A DNA stretch of 63,782 bases. Origin: Candidatus Woesearchaeota archaeon. GTDB taxonomy: Archaea > Nanobdellota > Nanobdellia > Woesearchaeales > UBA10216. Under the pieces are notes generated by a model, which was not told where the DNA came from, did no database searches, and saw only the letters and a list, made by a program, of their open reading frames with translations. The DNA lies in contig JACPBY010000003.1 of assembly GCA_016180065.1 (NCBI GenBank), positions 1 through 63,782 on the forward strand, read 5' to 3'. Positions 43,001 to 50,576 of the stretch are shown here, piece by piece (position 1 is the first letter of the stretch; each line of letters begins with the position of its first letter). The translations under genes and the position numbers were made by a program.

Positions 43001-45351
43001 CAAACAGTGAACCTTGCCTCAAGACGGTCATTAAAATTTGATAAGTCGCCGTAAAGAGTTATCGCCAGCTCTTTCTCTAAACCAGTTGCTGAGCTGCTGT
43101 GGATAACTGTGTAGTTGGAATCAATGATTGTGGGTGCCAACGCAATGCAATAAATGCCCGGACTATTTGGACAGGGCGGAACGTAAGTTTGCACCTTGAC
43201 CGTAACGCTGCCCATGCTGCTGCGTTCAGCCAGCGTGACCAGGAAGACAGCAGGGCCAAGCTTTGAAATATTACTGTAGCTGATGCCCAGAATCCGGGGC
43301 GCAACGTCATCAGCTACTGTAATGTTCGTTTCGTTAACGAGGCTGCCTGCGGTGTAGTCTGTAATTATTCTTAGCGTATAATTGCCAGGCCCAACCTCAA
43401 GCTTGTTATTAACGAAAGCTGATGCCCTGAAGCCTGAAGCAACCTGGAGCCCTGGAATGCGGATTTCCTGCGAAGGCTGCGCATCCAAAACCCCGGCATC
43501 ATGCCTGAAAAGCTGCAGCAATGAGGAAAAGATAAGATTTGCTGCTGCTGCGTTCGTGAAGGTGATGTTGGCTGTAAGGTTCGCGCTCAGGAACTGCTCC
43601 CTGCTCAGGTTCAGCTCATCAATGCTGCCAAAATCGCCGGTCAAGCCCATAACCCTGAAGCTGAGTGTTTGCGTTACCGTAAGGGATGATGTGCCCGAGG
43701 CAGTGCTGCCCTCATTGTTTGAGCTTCCGCTGCTTCCGCCATACTCAACTGTTACATCAACAATGTAATTGCCCAGCAAGGCAGTGTCGGAATACAATGC
43801 GATGAAAACCTTCCCATCGCTGCCTGAAAGCGGAAGCGCGCTCTTAGTGCCATCCGGCTTTGTGATGCCAGCCGAAACCGACTTTATCCGGACATCATCA
43901 AACACAGTTACCCTGATGCCTTGAGAGCTGCCGCTTACAACCTGCTTCTCAAGCTCAACTGAGAACTCCACGCCTTCCCTGTAAATAAACGCCCTGCCAA
44001 GGTCAATAAGGCCGAATCCGAACTTTGTGTCCTTGCCAACATCCCCCAGGTCAATGCTCGTCCTCTCAAGAATTTTCCTGACATCCGCAGGGCTCAGCGC
44101 CGGATTTTTGCTGAGAAGCAGCGCAACAGCCCCGGAAACATGCGGTGTTGCCATGCTCGTGCCATCCTTTGAAGCATAGCCTCCTCCAGGGACCGATGAC
44201 CTGATTGCAGCGCCAGGAGCTGCAAAATCCGGCTTTATGCCCACATCAGGCACTACACCGCCGCTGGAAAAGCACGCCGCGTTTTTCGACTTGTCAACAG
44301 CGCCAACCGTGATAGCATAAGGAGAGCTTCCAGGGGACTCAACGCCCCTGAAGGACTTGCAGTGAAAGGAAGGGCAGCCGGCACCACAGTTCCCTGCTGC
44401 AACAACAACCACAACACCCTTATCAACGGCAGCTTTTATGGCGCTGCTGACAGAGGCATCAAGCTCCGTTGGAGCGCCAAGGCTCATGCTTATCACTTTA
44501 GCGCCGCTATCAACAGCCCAGCCAATCCCCCCAATTACGTTGACATTATCCCCGGAGCCTGCATCATCCAAAACCTTGGCATTAAGAAGCTGCGCATCAG
44601 GCGCAACCCCATCATAAAGCCCTCCACCTGACTTTGATCCTGCAATTATGCCTGCAACGTGAGTGCCGTGGCCGTAAACGTCATTTACACTCCCGCTGCT
44701 GCTGAAGTCCCGCTCGGCAACAACCCTGCCCTGCAGCATGGGATGGCTTGTGTCAACGCCTGTGTCCAGGACAGCAACTTTAACGCCGCCACCCTTAAAG
44801 CCGGCATCCCAAAACGCTCCGGCATTGATGAGAGGAACGCTCTCGGCCAGCGCTGCGTAATACGTTACTTTAGGATAAACCCTGACAACATCGCTGCTCC
44901 CTGCCAAGTCTGCAAGTTTTGCAGCATCAACCTCAACAAGGGAGAACTCTGTCCCCTTATCAACGGAATCCGCTTTCTTGCCAACCCTGCCGTTCAGCTT
45001 CCTGATTTCGCTGCTGACATCATCCTTCGACTCTACAACAACAGAAATTTTTCTTCTCACCGCAGCTTCTTTTTTGTTTTGTGCAAGCGCAGCGGAAGCC
45101 AGAGCACTCCTGGCAGCCTCAATAACTGCAGGCTCAACCTTCACGCCAACAGCGGGAGGCAGGCTGTCAAGCTCCTGAATCTGCCCAAAAAGAATGGTTT
45201 TTTCCTTTGCAACAGCCTTTTCATCACTGCTGCTATTGCTGCTGCCGAAAGGAAAGAACGATACGGCAAGCAAAACGACCAGCAGTGCCAATAAAACAAT
45301 TGCAGACTTCCTAGCTGCCTTCATGTTCCAGAACTTTAACCTGCCTATCAT
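34078..45351 (-). CDS. Giant secreted subtilisin-family surface protein (3757 residues)
   Basis: An N-terminal signal anchor (about 14-33) is followed by an I9-like propeptide and a peptidase S8 domain (185-455): D196 in VAVLDTGVD, H228 in YGHGTHVAG, oxyanion N321 and S399 in DGTSMATPHVSG, all intact. Then come beta-sandwich and CARDB-like domains, Asp-box repeats (SADGGATWSFA, SFDSGATWSD, near 1500-1750), about eight cadherin/He_PIG-type units (near 2650-3200 and 3350-3450) and MopE-like calcium motifs such as CDGFDNDCDG (near 2360), CNGFDDNCNG and CDEKDNDCDG. No C-terminal anchor is seen. Huge protease-adhesins of this plan occur on DPANN cells. It starts 4 bases inside the lipoprotein's end (ATGATAG overlap), so it is the operon's last gene. 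Confidence 0.9.
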   Translation of the reverse strand: MIGRLKFWNMKAARKSAIVLLALLVVLLAVSFFPFGSSNSSSDEKAVAKEKTILFGQIQELDSLPPAVGVKVEPAVIEAARSALASAALAQNKKEAAVRRKISVVVESKDDVSSEIRKLNGRVGKKADSVDKGTEFSLVEVDAAKLADLAGSSDVVRVYPKVTYYAALAESVPLINAGAFWDAGFKGGGVKVAVLDTGVDTSHPMLQGRVVAERDFSSSGSVNDVYGHGTHVAGIIAGSKSGGGLYDGVAPDAQLLNAKVLDDAGSGDNVNVIGGIGWAVDSGAKVISMSLGAPTELDASVSSAIKAAVDKGVVVVVAAGNCGAGCPSFHCKSFRGVESPGSSPYAITVGAVDKSKNAACFSSGGVVPDVGIKPDFAAPGAAIRSSVPGGGYASKDGTSMATPHVSGAVALLLSKNPALSPADVRKILERTSIDLGDVGKDTKFGFGLIDLGRAFIYREGVEFSVELEKQVVSGSSQGIRVTVFDDVRIKSVSAGITKPDGTKSALPLSGSDGKVFIALYSDTALLGNYIVDVTVEYGGSSGSSNNEGSTASGTSSLTVTQTLSFRVMGLTGDFGSIDELNLSREQFLSANLTANITFTNAAAANLIFSSLLQLFRHDAGVLDAQPSQEIRIPGLQVASGFRASAFVNNKLEVGPGNYTLRIITDYTAGSLVNETNITVADDVAPRILGISYSNISKLGPAVFLVTLAERSSMGSVTVKVQTYVPPCPNSPGIYCIALAPTIIDSNYTVIHSSSATGLEKELAITLYGDLSNFNDRLEARFTVCDAFDNCAESGQLQFNATSCSGRKLLVAKAYEAKSSFEDAASQLGSVCLAVLNKAVSGTPPAGYMELFDAVVWTTGTDLANIDGSDAAALAGYYSKKGRVAVEGSDVAFRHGNDELMRTVLHATLGQDMKFTASSSAAPGSLNITQSMPHPSVGWMAGPVPFNLSEDPFPDAVLPYNGSVELAKWNGTDIRGSAVVAYESEDGSLKSLLMPFYINALGEAASSALASSAVRWLVGEGSNDISASNLQHGLLVENEMSSFVASIKSNAALAAAPKISVYAGGALAKEGGLDLSTWADGAYSYPFQLSLPSGKHSLRIVAGSDFLLAERNYVNNVNDFTVTVYPRLPDLLFSGLSYSFDASSGALSVAVNVSNLGGTAAASGIKAYLNGKEAASNSFEIGVDETKQLDFALNSEKGVHSARFVLDPEISVEEYNESNNELLQTFYLCSREKVLVVDDNDGGFFSTAEPSSADEFLGILRNAGYCAGVWDEKAQGAPSAGELNSYKAVVWTAGDYFNGTLGSDDFAAIENYNGGLLLEGSDIGMDNAGNSRFAGISAASFDTDVLLADSSAEALVLKGHQITAGISSLAISREKSPYPDNVEAVDGEAAAEWQSGKAAITARTMPYAELSPYKTAYYSFSVDGVTEAALMEKLVLNTVQWLLDRPNRAPAIANITNVTVNEGESAVIAINATDADNGLLEFGAAIRRKVQNAFSDGSAAKFFAFPGKGSATAYLDVPKKTPFTNISLEVEGVGFAGAIASGDANGAANGGGDKVVRLSDGSLYVMALESGIYRLYKSADGGATWSFAADVADSGLQGKTIGLEGKPAFGMASDGERLWLFYEVANGQRLWALTCTRLSYAEYYRGSGTFGTENSIRDAGNTYMLGCRAPLLGTSFEADSDLRVFYAKPAGDLTVAAIFSQDYSSGTDSWANEQQFSGKVLGSGHASVAVMPVEANCATAAAFKSGAGIYLSRLCSGFHDANVLNFASSSAEDNEGAPDIAYDSSFMAHVVSAGKLAGDSLQRIYYAKASTEGSAIVSQKSIAASDSVAYMHPKIRVDSGTGALQAFFDGSDGNIYYAESFDSGATWSDAQVLQQGTANSGVFTRRRQAFEPAQAGEPALEYYWFRKAGDGLWELASSLATQAYPSDVKVELGAGSAITGFAEPGTLDYAARASFSLAAGDGLFASCAADSPAGMCRLPVVFSSGSRGLVMGDGIMINASPIARFGPSQGSTFTWQTDPDDSGQYEAELFAYDAESVGSGVANVTVLDVSYLPAILGLSGSLEVREGKAAVIRVEARDADTDKSQLAFTANDSRFIRRTPDGVQGQLAAECGGIMGLPCPDVKQLCELPPACEGCSGLCHMTTDSAIAFFEWQTSGGDAGIFPVNVTVSDGALSASATAMVVVSANAAPSLDSLAVESQDASEFVALATKITVKEGQTKNFSILATDPDGDPISYMWLLNGTVVSTTNKFSFSPKYNESGDYNLTIIVSDGQAETRAEFLLVVLDTMDCEPLKGMLSCPLQLGVCKGSAETCSDKGKWPGCNAADYLAYSSKYEISEKSCDGFDNDCDGQADEAFGDVDSDGKADCIDDDNDNDGVKDDEDDLIGNADDVGIIGEGKNVKIEVEEDRNDPQKKSKMVRINNSDKPLVQFLFNFSKGNVSLRNVVIEKESSGSEKGFTMVRGLDLKGRTKQVFVDRIVSGSNAVCVKDFEVLNVGEVTAGCSGEGESVVECGFPSAGPPYGRPGWACASSNNQPPPPPEECEPLFCQYIKETGQYQVYGLRHSAVLEQCIDADLDTYLPVGCSGGSDCNDGDSLINSAAAEVCNGFDDNCNGQIDENWVCNTAPVLQSIGNKSVNEGQQLLFTAYAFDIDGNPLVFNATNLPAGAWYSNTSNIFDWTPDFEQAGIYTVTFKVSDGFAFDYETINITVANVNRAPVFETVGNKTVMEDATLSFTVSAADPDGDSLAQLFANMPERLANAQFSSSTKEFKWAPTFEDSGTYAIGFTASDGQLSANEFVNVTVVNVNRPPRFENLTNQSVYESSALAFFANASDADGDVLQLVAHVPRQLAEAEFDAARSEFSWTPGFEHAGLYAVRFTADDSQDTAIADINLTVVNVNRVPVFTNLANITAKENEQLQFTAAASDPDNDLLTTNATGLPKGAGFDNSTASFAWTPGFEQAGTYYGVIFTVSDGLASGYGEINITIGNTNRAPLIAPIENQTVNENSLLKFRLGVTDPDGDRVMGGSIDAGMADGFQFDEGIFEAVWTPTFDQAGDYTVRFSFNDGVLSANAEVNITVLNVNRPPQLAGIYNLTGKENSAMKLAIGVSDPDGDGVVVKATLPEGAEFGEAGNEFSWTPTFEQAGDYRVLLIAADGFLPAYGEFNITVLNVNRPPQITLILIDPPELVMDEGETKTFTTATEDSDGDELSVEWKVNGVTVSEEPVLEFSTQYDSSGEYAIELLVSDSTSTTSEAFSLTVHDTLECGPAQARLCPKQLGVCASSFETCTGSGQWPGCGSTNYGSSYVVKEEFCSLNSKPNENSCIVWCDEKDNDCDGSVDEEKVCNTAPALQAIGNRTVKENETLEFGIAAFDAESDALAFTASNLPDGALLGSDGSFAWTPAFDQAVTSSFEKATGSYKVMFTVSDSLQSSSEQVNITVVDVNRLPELKIKLEPEGNFANEGEAKLLKADAFDPDGDSLRYAWFSDSRLVSRSSTYRFVPNWTDGDGSKVHKFFIYVTDSDADDPVTWSVVDAVDVVVQDTQACKPESINTSPCGLAVGKCRQGTKSRACGVDYQWGGWGGCVNDVEAVAEDCGTWDDDDCDGEVNEGCRPDLATSWMMFKAYDTSSGEISQWDLFNASITMRILYYGRITNVGKNDTPPTLAVWYLNNRSYLRAFIPRIKPWQEYPVFMYSYIPYSSFNNATLVLDANSSLAELDERNNEIDFPVMVKYNETYRAWAEEYSWAYYSRFPTREECESRKVRCW
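35850..37500 (-). repeat. Tandem He_PIG/cadherin-type repeats in the giant gene
   Basis: Six or more units of about 270-275 bases open with NVNRPP/NVNRAP/NTNRAP-type signatures (at about 37211, 36940, 36663, 36387, 36115 and 35850), each followed by N-x(3)-V/T-x-EN and ending FSWTPxFEQAG. The period corresponds to about 91 residues, one Ig/cadherin-like domain. They are diverged coding repeats, not CRISPR. Confidence 0.75.
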
Positions 45352-45971
45352 CCTCTTGTAAACAGCTTATGGCAATTATCCCTCGTCTGGGCTGACTTTA
45401 TCTTGTCACAGATGAACTTGTTTTCAGGGACAGTGTCGTCAATGACATAAAACAGGCAAACATCCCTTGCTTCATTGTCGTTCTCAATCAGCTCACAAAC
45501 TGCGTAATCCGCTTTGTTAAGTGCAGCGTTGGAAAGGCAAACGTTCTTCTTTTCCCCTTCAAGCTTCATGCAGGCATCAGGGCCGCCTGCGGCAGTTTCC
45601 TTCAGCTTGGCACGCTCAACATCTGACCTGCAGTGCTCCTGGGCAAAATCGCTGACATCAAACTCACCAGCGTCTTCGCAAGGGGTTATTTTGCCGCAAA
45701 TTTTTTCATCCTTGTTATGCTCAGCAACCCGTGCAAGGCACGAGCTCGTCCAGAGGCAAGTTGGCATCTTGTTTGGGATTTTGAGGCACATATTTGCATC
45801 GCCCTTCGCCACTGCAGAATTTATGTATTGTTGAGCCTCTTCAGTTGTAGAGTTTTCGCTTATTGGCGCGCCAGCAGCCGCATCCTGTTGAGTATTTGAA
45901 CTGCAGCCGCTGACCACAAAAACCGCAAAAAGCACAAACAACGCAACTAATCCGAATTTCCCATTCATCAT
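45348..45971 (-). CDS. Cys-rich lipoprotein
   Basis: The 207-residue protein has a hydrophobic signal sequence and a lipobox at FVVSGCSS (Cys23), so it is probably exported and lipid-anchored. The mature part has many Cys residues in a loose repeat (DANMCLKIPNKMPTCLWTSSCLA, DACMKLEGEKKNVCLSNAA, RDVCLFYVIDD), suggesting disulphide-bonded repeats outside the cell. It overlaps the start of the giant protease gene by 4 bases (ATGA-type coupling). The LspA homologue at 27176-27784 would be the enzyme to process it. Confidence 0.75.
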   Translation of the reverse strand: MMNGKFGLVALFVLFAVFVVSGCSSNTQQDAAAGAPISENSTTEEAQQYINSAVAKGDANMCLKIPNKMPTCLWTSSCLARVAEHNKDEKICGKITPCEDAGEFDVSDFAQEHCRSDVERAKLKETAAGGPDACMKLEGEKKNVCLSNAALNKADYAVCELIENDNEARDVCLFYVIDDTVPENKFICDKIKSAQTRDNCHKLFTRG

Positions 45972-45972
45972 T

Positions 45973-46455
45973 TCATTTCACCTTTCCCACAATGTGCGCG
46001 TCAAGACGGCCTTCCATCTGCATATAATCCCCTGCTTTAACAGCGTAAGACAATGGCGCTGTTGTGCAAATGTTAACACCACAATCAATCACTAATCTCT
46101 GATAATCCTGCGCCATAAATTTGCTTTCGTGTGGATAAACCCTTACCACTTGCCCTCGGATGAGGTATTCATTTGATCCTTCTTTACTTTTAGAATCTAA
46201 TGCAATATTTTTTGCCGTGTCTTCAGATTTTGTAAGAGTTCTATGATACGCCAAGAGTGCGAATTGAACTTTCACAGAATCCCCTGCCTCGTATAAGCGA
46301 TCTATTGCTAAAGCGTACAATGTATCACCAGAAATGAAGCAGTCCATGGTTAAATCCTGGGAACCTACTTTTACTTTAAGAAATAATTCACCTATCTCAG
46401 CACCACTAAACTTCCATTCGATTATTTCACATCTAGTTGTTAAATCGTTTTCCAT
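45973..46455 (-). CDS. Small cytosolic protein, candidate immunity protein
   Basis: The 160-residue protein has no signal peptide and lies directly after the toxin-like gene (27-base gap) and 1 base before the lipoprotein gene. It is beta-rich with OB-like alternation (IGELFLKVKVGSQDL, VKVQFALLAYHR, EYLIRGQVVRVYPHE). Its base composition is clearly more A+T-rich than the flanking genes, as is the 3' end of the toxin gene. In polymorphic toxin systems the gene immediately downstream of the toxin is the immunity gene; that is the basis of the call. No known immunity family is recognised. Confidence 0.5.
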   Translation of the reverse strand: MENDLTTRCEIIEWKFSGAEIGELFLKVKVGSQDLTMDCFISGDTLYALAIDRLYEAGDSVKVQFALLAYHRTLTKSEDTAKNIALDSKSKEGSNEYLIRGQVVRVYPHESKFMAQDYQRLVIDCGVNICTTAPLSYAVKAGDYMQMEGRLDAHIVGKVK

Positions 46456-46482
46456 TTTAGCATCATCTCCTATTCTTTTAAG

Positions 46483-49400
46483 TTATGGAATAAACACGGT
46501 GGCAATATCTCCCGGCATCGCTCCATATTTTGCTTTTATTAAGTACGCTACACGCACTTTTGCCTTTTTGCCATTATATTCAATCTCTTTTTCAACAGCT
46601 TCTTTAATGCCAGGGTCTGTGCTTCTTACAGGAGTTGGCGGAGCTGCATCATCAATGACTTTTTCTGCGATAGTCTCTATGTCCGTATCATCAAGAGTTT
46701 TTCCAAAAACTTCGTTGAACTTCTTACTGTGTTTATCCTTAATGTGGTCAACCCCCCAAAGCTCTTTGTTCTCCTTAGCGACCATTTTTCCCTTCCTCAA
46801 AACGAATACGTTATCTACCTTCTCAGCACCGATTACTGTTTGCTTGCCCGGTGCCTTTAGTATCTTTACAAGCTTTTGTTCTCCTAAGTCAAATGGATTT
46901 ACCTTCCCGTATCCTTTCATTATTTTTGCAACTGATTCCGGACTTATCTTGCTTAAATCGGCTGCACCTGATTTGACGGCATCAAAGGTACGTTCGACAG
47001 CTAGCTTGCCGAATTTTGCTTCAAGTTTACCAACATCGTGCCCAAGTACCTTAAGGTCATCAGTTATCTTTTTAATATCTGCAGGGGAACAAAAAGCTGC
47101 ACTGGTTATGCCTGTAACGCCAAGGCAGGATTTCAATGCAGGATAGAAATTATCCAGACTGCCGTACCTGTCGGATATTTTCCCGGCAGCATTTGCCATA
47201 TCCTCAAAATCGTCCGCGCTATTTGCGAATTTGGCAAGTGTGGATTTATCAATGGATGTTGCCAGCGCTTCCGCACCTTTAACAACATCCTTGTTGCCAA
47301 GCAGCTTCACAGCCCTTTCCGGGTTTAAATCATCAGCAATGCCTTCAGGCATAGCCTTCAGAATCCTGTTGAAGTCATCTATCCTGTCGCCGTAGCATAT
47401 CCCCAGGAAGCATTTGCTGATGACATCGTCTGCCTTCTTTGCGCCCCACTTCTGGATGAGCTTGGACTGCTTTGCGAGGAGGTCGTCGGTTGCGTCTGCC
47501 GCCTTAAGCGTGCCCCTGCCAAGCTTTGTTTTCAAAAGGTCTCCAAATGCTGCGTCAGTTACCTTTCCCGCTGCAGCTAAACTGTCAGCGTGCTTTGCAG
47601 CAACCTTGGCTTCCGCCTCGCCCAGCCCCTTCGCCCAGCCCTCATTGTGCTTGACTATCCTTGCCAGGCCCTTTACCTCGCTGTCCAGCCAGGTTTCAAT
47701 GCCCTCCTTGAAGTATTTGAGCTTGCTGAGCTTCTCGGCAATCTCTGCTCCAAAATCTTCTGCCGACCTTATAAGGGCAAGCTTCTCCGTAAGCTTTGCA
47801 GCCTTGCCTACTTTTCCAAACAGCTGGCCCAGCTTGAAGAACTTTGCCACTTTGCTGAAAATCACCGCGCCAAGAGCCACCTGCTCTGTGATGTAGCCGG
47901 CCACGAAGCCGTAGAAGAAGCCGACCTGGGCGCGCCTGTACGCTTCAGGGTTGTTAAGCCTGCCCTCCCTGAAAATGTTGATTGACTTGCCTTTCTCAAG
48001 TATGCCCCTGAACATTGTCCGGAACAGTTCATCAAGGTTCCTGAACGCATCAATCACACCATTAACAAGCTCTTTCGCGCTGTCAATGACTTTCCCAATC
48101 TCAGCCACGTGAGTTATGACAAACCAGATTCCTTCCACAACGCCTTTGACATCATCAACAACACCCTGGCCTATGCCGTAAAGCGCACCTGAAAACGCCC
48201 CAACGCAGCCCGCGCCCACTACTATTATCGCGGTTGTGCCTGTTTCCCTGTCGGTTGCAACCAGAAGCAGCTCGTTTTGGGTGTATATGCCGTCAACATA
48301 CTCCGCGCTTTTAACAGCGCTTTCAAGCGTTGCATTGGTGCCCGCCAGGATTTTAGCAGGCAGGCCGGCAGCGGCTATGGCAGAAGCAACGGCGTAAGGC
48401 TTTTCAGCAAGGCTTGCGCTGGTTACAGATGTTACATTGAGAGCGCCAATCACAAGGCTGTTTGCCTGTATGATGTTGCCGTCTTTCTTCACAGTCTCTT
48501 TCCATATTATCAGCAGTGTTGCAGGGGTTGGAAGGCATGCGAGCAGGTCAACGCTGTCCTCAGCGAATGTTGTTCCGAAGTTGCTGTTGGCGTTTTTCGG
48601 GTCTGTCCCAAGAAGAGTCTCGTCATTATCGCCGTAGCCATCTCTGTCTGAGTCGCTAGGGGGATTGCATGTGCACCTGACATTGTTGTATTCTGCCCCG
48701 TCAACGCTTATCGTTTTGGAGTCGCAGAATGAGCTGTCAGGGCATTCCACTTTCACAGTCCTTCTGCCGTAGCCCGCTTCAAAGCTAATCTTGCCGTCTT
48801 TATCTGTATTTCCCTTCAAACTGTCATCAAGGTATACGTGTGCGCCCTGTATCGGCTTGCCCTTCAGGCTTCCTGAATGATAAACAACGTCCGTATCAAT
48901 TGCCCCTTTCGGCGCTGAAGATGCGCAGTCAGCAGCGCAGTTGCCATATGTTTCGCTGCCTTCACAGCTTCCATCCCCGCAGTACTTCGGCTTTGTTGCA
49001 AGGCAGGCGTGGAATCCTTGGGAAGTTCTTATATCGTAGAGGCTTCCTCCTTCCCCACAGTATGGGCTGCCCGAAGGGCAGTCAGAGTCTGAATCACAGT
49101 CGCACGATGCCGAGGCTCCATTTGGAACAGGGCAGGGCGGAGGCGGGCTGTAAGGGCTGCTGTGGCATTGCCCATCACTGTCCCACCAGTAAGGGTAATC
49201 CTTGTGGCAACATCCAGATTTGCTGTTGCCTGTGCAGAACCAGTTAGGGAAATCTGAATTGGCGCAGTAAGACCACTCGCTGCCGCATTTTTGGACCTTG
49301 TTGCAGATGTCCAGGCTTGGGGTGCACCTGTCACCTGTTTTTGGGCAGAAGTAAGGGTAATCTGAGGGGCAGCAGGCTGCCGTCCCATCGGGCTTGCAGT

Positions 49401-50571
49401 TCCATGCAGGATATGCAGGGTCACCGCAATTTGACCAGCATTTTCCGCCGCACTCGTTTGGGAATTCGCCTGTGCATTTTCTGCATTCGCCGTTTACGTA
49501 ATTTGGCTTGTCAGAAGGGCAGCACACAATGGAGCCGCTATTGCAATAAGGCACTTCGCTGCCTGAGCCGCACACCTTCCAGCCGTTGCAGTCAATCGCC
49601 TTGTCACACATCCAGCTCTCCCGCCAGCAGGCGGTCTGCCCTGCATTATCAGTCTTTGAGCAGTAATAGGGGAAGCCGTTCGCACAGCAGGTCACACTTC
49701 CGTCCGGCTTGCAGCTCCAATTCGGATAATTGGCATCGCCGCATTCACTGCCGGAATAGCAATTGCCACCGCACTGCTTTGGCTTGTCTGATGGGCACTT
49801 CTGGCACCCATTATTCCAGAAGTAAGGCTTGTCAGAAGGGCAGCACACTACGGAGCTGCCGCTGCAATACGCCGTATCACTGCTTGAGCCGCATGCCTGC
49901 CATGTTCCGCCGCACTGTATTGCCTTGTCACATACCCAGTCAGCGCTCCAGCATTCTCCAGTCCTGCTGCAGTAGTATGGGTTGCTGTTTGGGCAGCATT
50001 TACCAGTCCCGCTGTCGCAATTAAAAACACCGCTGCAGCTCCAGCAGCCGTTGCCACAGTAATAAGGGTAGCCTGAGTCCGTGCAGGTTTCAAGCTTGCA
50101 CTGCCCCTGTCCTGAAACGCATTCAAACCTGTACCCGCTGCCACAACCACTCCAGCAGCCAGTGCCGCAAGGGTAAGGATATCTCGAGTCCGAACATGTT
50201 GACCTGGGCTTGCAAACAGCACCATTCTCCCCGCAAACCCAAATGTAGCTTGAAGAGCACGGCGTCCAGCACTTGTCAGCGCAGTATTTTGCATCGCTGC
50301 TGCAGCAGACTGCTTTTGTTGCACCACAGTACCATGTACTGCCTGAACTGCATGGAGCCCAGCAGCTTCCTGCGCAATCCCTTTTGGGCCAAGTGCAAAC
50401 CGCCAGGGCAGAAAAGTCCCCTTCTGGAACAACATCGGCTACTTCTGTGTCCTGCTGTGCAGGCAGGTATCCCTGGCCCGCGGCCGCAGCAACCTGCGAA
50501 GCAAAACTAACAGGCAGCAGTACGATTAAGAAAATCACAAAAAAAACAGGCAGCCTGCCAAGTGCGTGCAT
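46483..50571 (-). CDS. Large secreted Cys-rich protein with nuclease-toxin-like C-terminus
   Basis: The 1362-residue protein has a signal sequence (7-24). Residues 40-560 are Cys-rich repeats of roughly 60-80 residues with CCPSDKPYF/CGG..C-type cores. Then follow a carboxypeptidase-regulatory-like domain (KPIQGAHVYLDD), a thrombospondin-3-like DSDRDGYGDNDETLLGTD calcium loop, a long hydrophobic/helical region (700-1150) and a C-terminal 100-residue domain: LWGVDHIKDKH, EKVIDDAAPPTP and VRVAYLIKAK..ATVFIP. This end matches the BECR-type (barnase/EndoU/colicin/RelE-like) toxin domains that close polymorphic toxins. The next gene downstream is the candidate immunity gene. Probably a contact-dependent effector. 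Confidence 0.7.
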   Translation of the reverse strand: MHALGRLPVFFVIFLIVLLPVSFASQVAAAAGQGYLPAQQDTEVADVVPEGDFSALAVCTWPKRDCAGSCWAPCSSGSTWYCGATKAVCCSSDAKYCADKCWTPCSSSYIWVCGENGAVCKPRSTCSDSRYPYPCGTGCWSGCGSGYRFECVSGQGQCKLETCTDSGYPYYCGNGCWSCSGVFNCDSGTGKCCPNSNPYYCSRTGECWSADWVCDKAIQCGGTWQACGSSSDTAYCSGSSVVCCPSDKPYFWNNGCQKCPSDKPKQCGGNCYSGSECGDANYPNWSCKPDGSVTCCANGFPYYCSKTDNAGQTACWRESWMCDKAIDCNGWKVCGSGSEVPYCNSGSIVCCPSDKPNYVNGECRKCTGEFPNECGGKCWSNCGDPAYPAWNCKPDGTAACCPSDYPYFCPKTGDRCTPSLDICNKVQKCGSEWSYCANSDFPNWFCTGNSKSGCCHKDYPYWWDSDGQCHSSPYSPPPPCPVPNGASASCDCDSDSDCPSGSPYCGEGGSLYDIRTSQGFHACLATKPKYCGDGSCEGSETYGNCAADCASSAPKGAIDTDVVYHSGSLKGKPIQGAHVYLDDSLKGNTDKDGKISFEAGYGRRTVKVECPDSSFCDSKTISVDGAEYNNVRCTCNPPSDSDRDGYGDNDETLLGTDPKNANSNFGTTFAEDSVDLLACLPTPATLLIIWKETVKKDGNIIQANSLVIGALNVTSVTSASLAEKPYAVASAIAAAGLPAKILAGTNATLESAVKSAEYVDGIYTQNELLLVATDRETGTTAIIVVGAGCVGAFSGALYGIGQGVVDDVKGVVEGIWFVITHVAEIGKVIDSAKELVNGVIDAFRNLDELFRTMFRGILEKGKSINIFREGRLNNPEAYRRAQVGFFYGFVAGYITEQVALGAVIFSKVAKFFKLGQLFGKVGKAAKLTEKLALIRSAEDFGAEIAEKLSKLKYFKEGIETWLDSEVKGLARIVKHNEGWAKGLGEAEAKVAAKHADSLAAAGKVTDAAFGDLLKTKLGRGTLKAADATDDLLAKQSKLIQKWGAKKADDVISKCFLGICYGDRIDDFNRILKAMPEGIADDLNPERAVKLLGNKDVVKGAEALATSIDKSTLAKFANSADDFEDMANAAGKISDRYGSLDNFYPALKSCLGVTGITSAAFCSPADIKKITDDLKVLGHDVGKLEAKFGKLAVERTFDAVKSGAADLSKISPESVAKIMKGYGKVNPFDLGEQKLVKILKAPGKQTVIGAEKVDNVFVLRKGKMVAKENKELWGVDHIKDKHSKKFNEVFGKTLDDTDIETIAEKVIDDAAPPTPVRSTDPGIKEAVEKEIEYNGKKAKVRVAYLIKAKYGAMPGDIATVFIP

Positions 50572-50576
50572 TGCGA

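Noticed and set aside
44659..45294. A long open frame on the plus strand opposite the subtilisin domain (and similar ones at 46334-47146 and 48840-49247).
   Set aside because: They are antisense to clearly coding sequence with catalytic motifs and have implausible composition.
34078..45351. An assembly artefact explaining the 11.3-kb gene.
   Set aside because: The frame is continuous, domains follow in a sensible order and giant surface proteins are usual in such archaea; read coverage would be needed to be certain.
49050..50450. Cys-codon-rich repeating sequence resembling a DNA repeat array.
   Set aside because: It encodes the Cys-rich repeats of the toxin-like protein and has no constant spacing at the DNA level.
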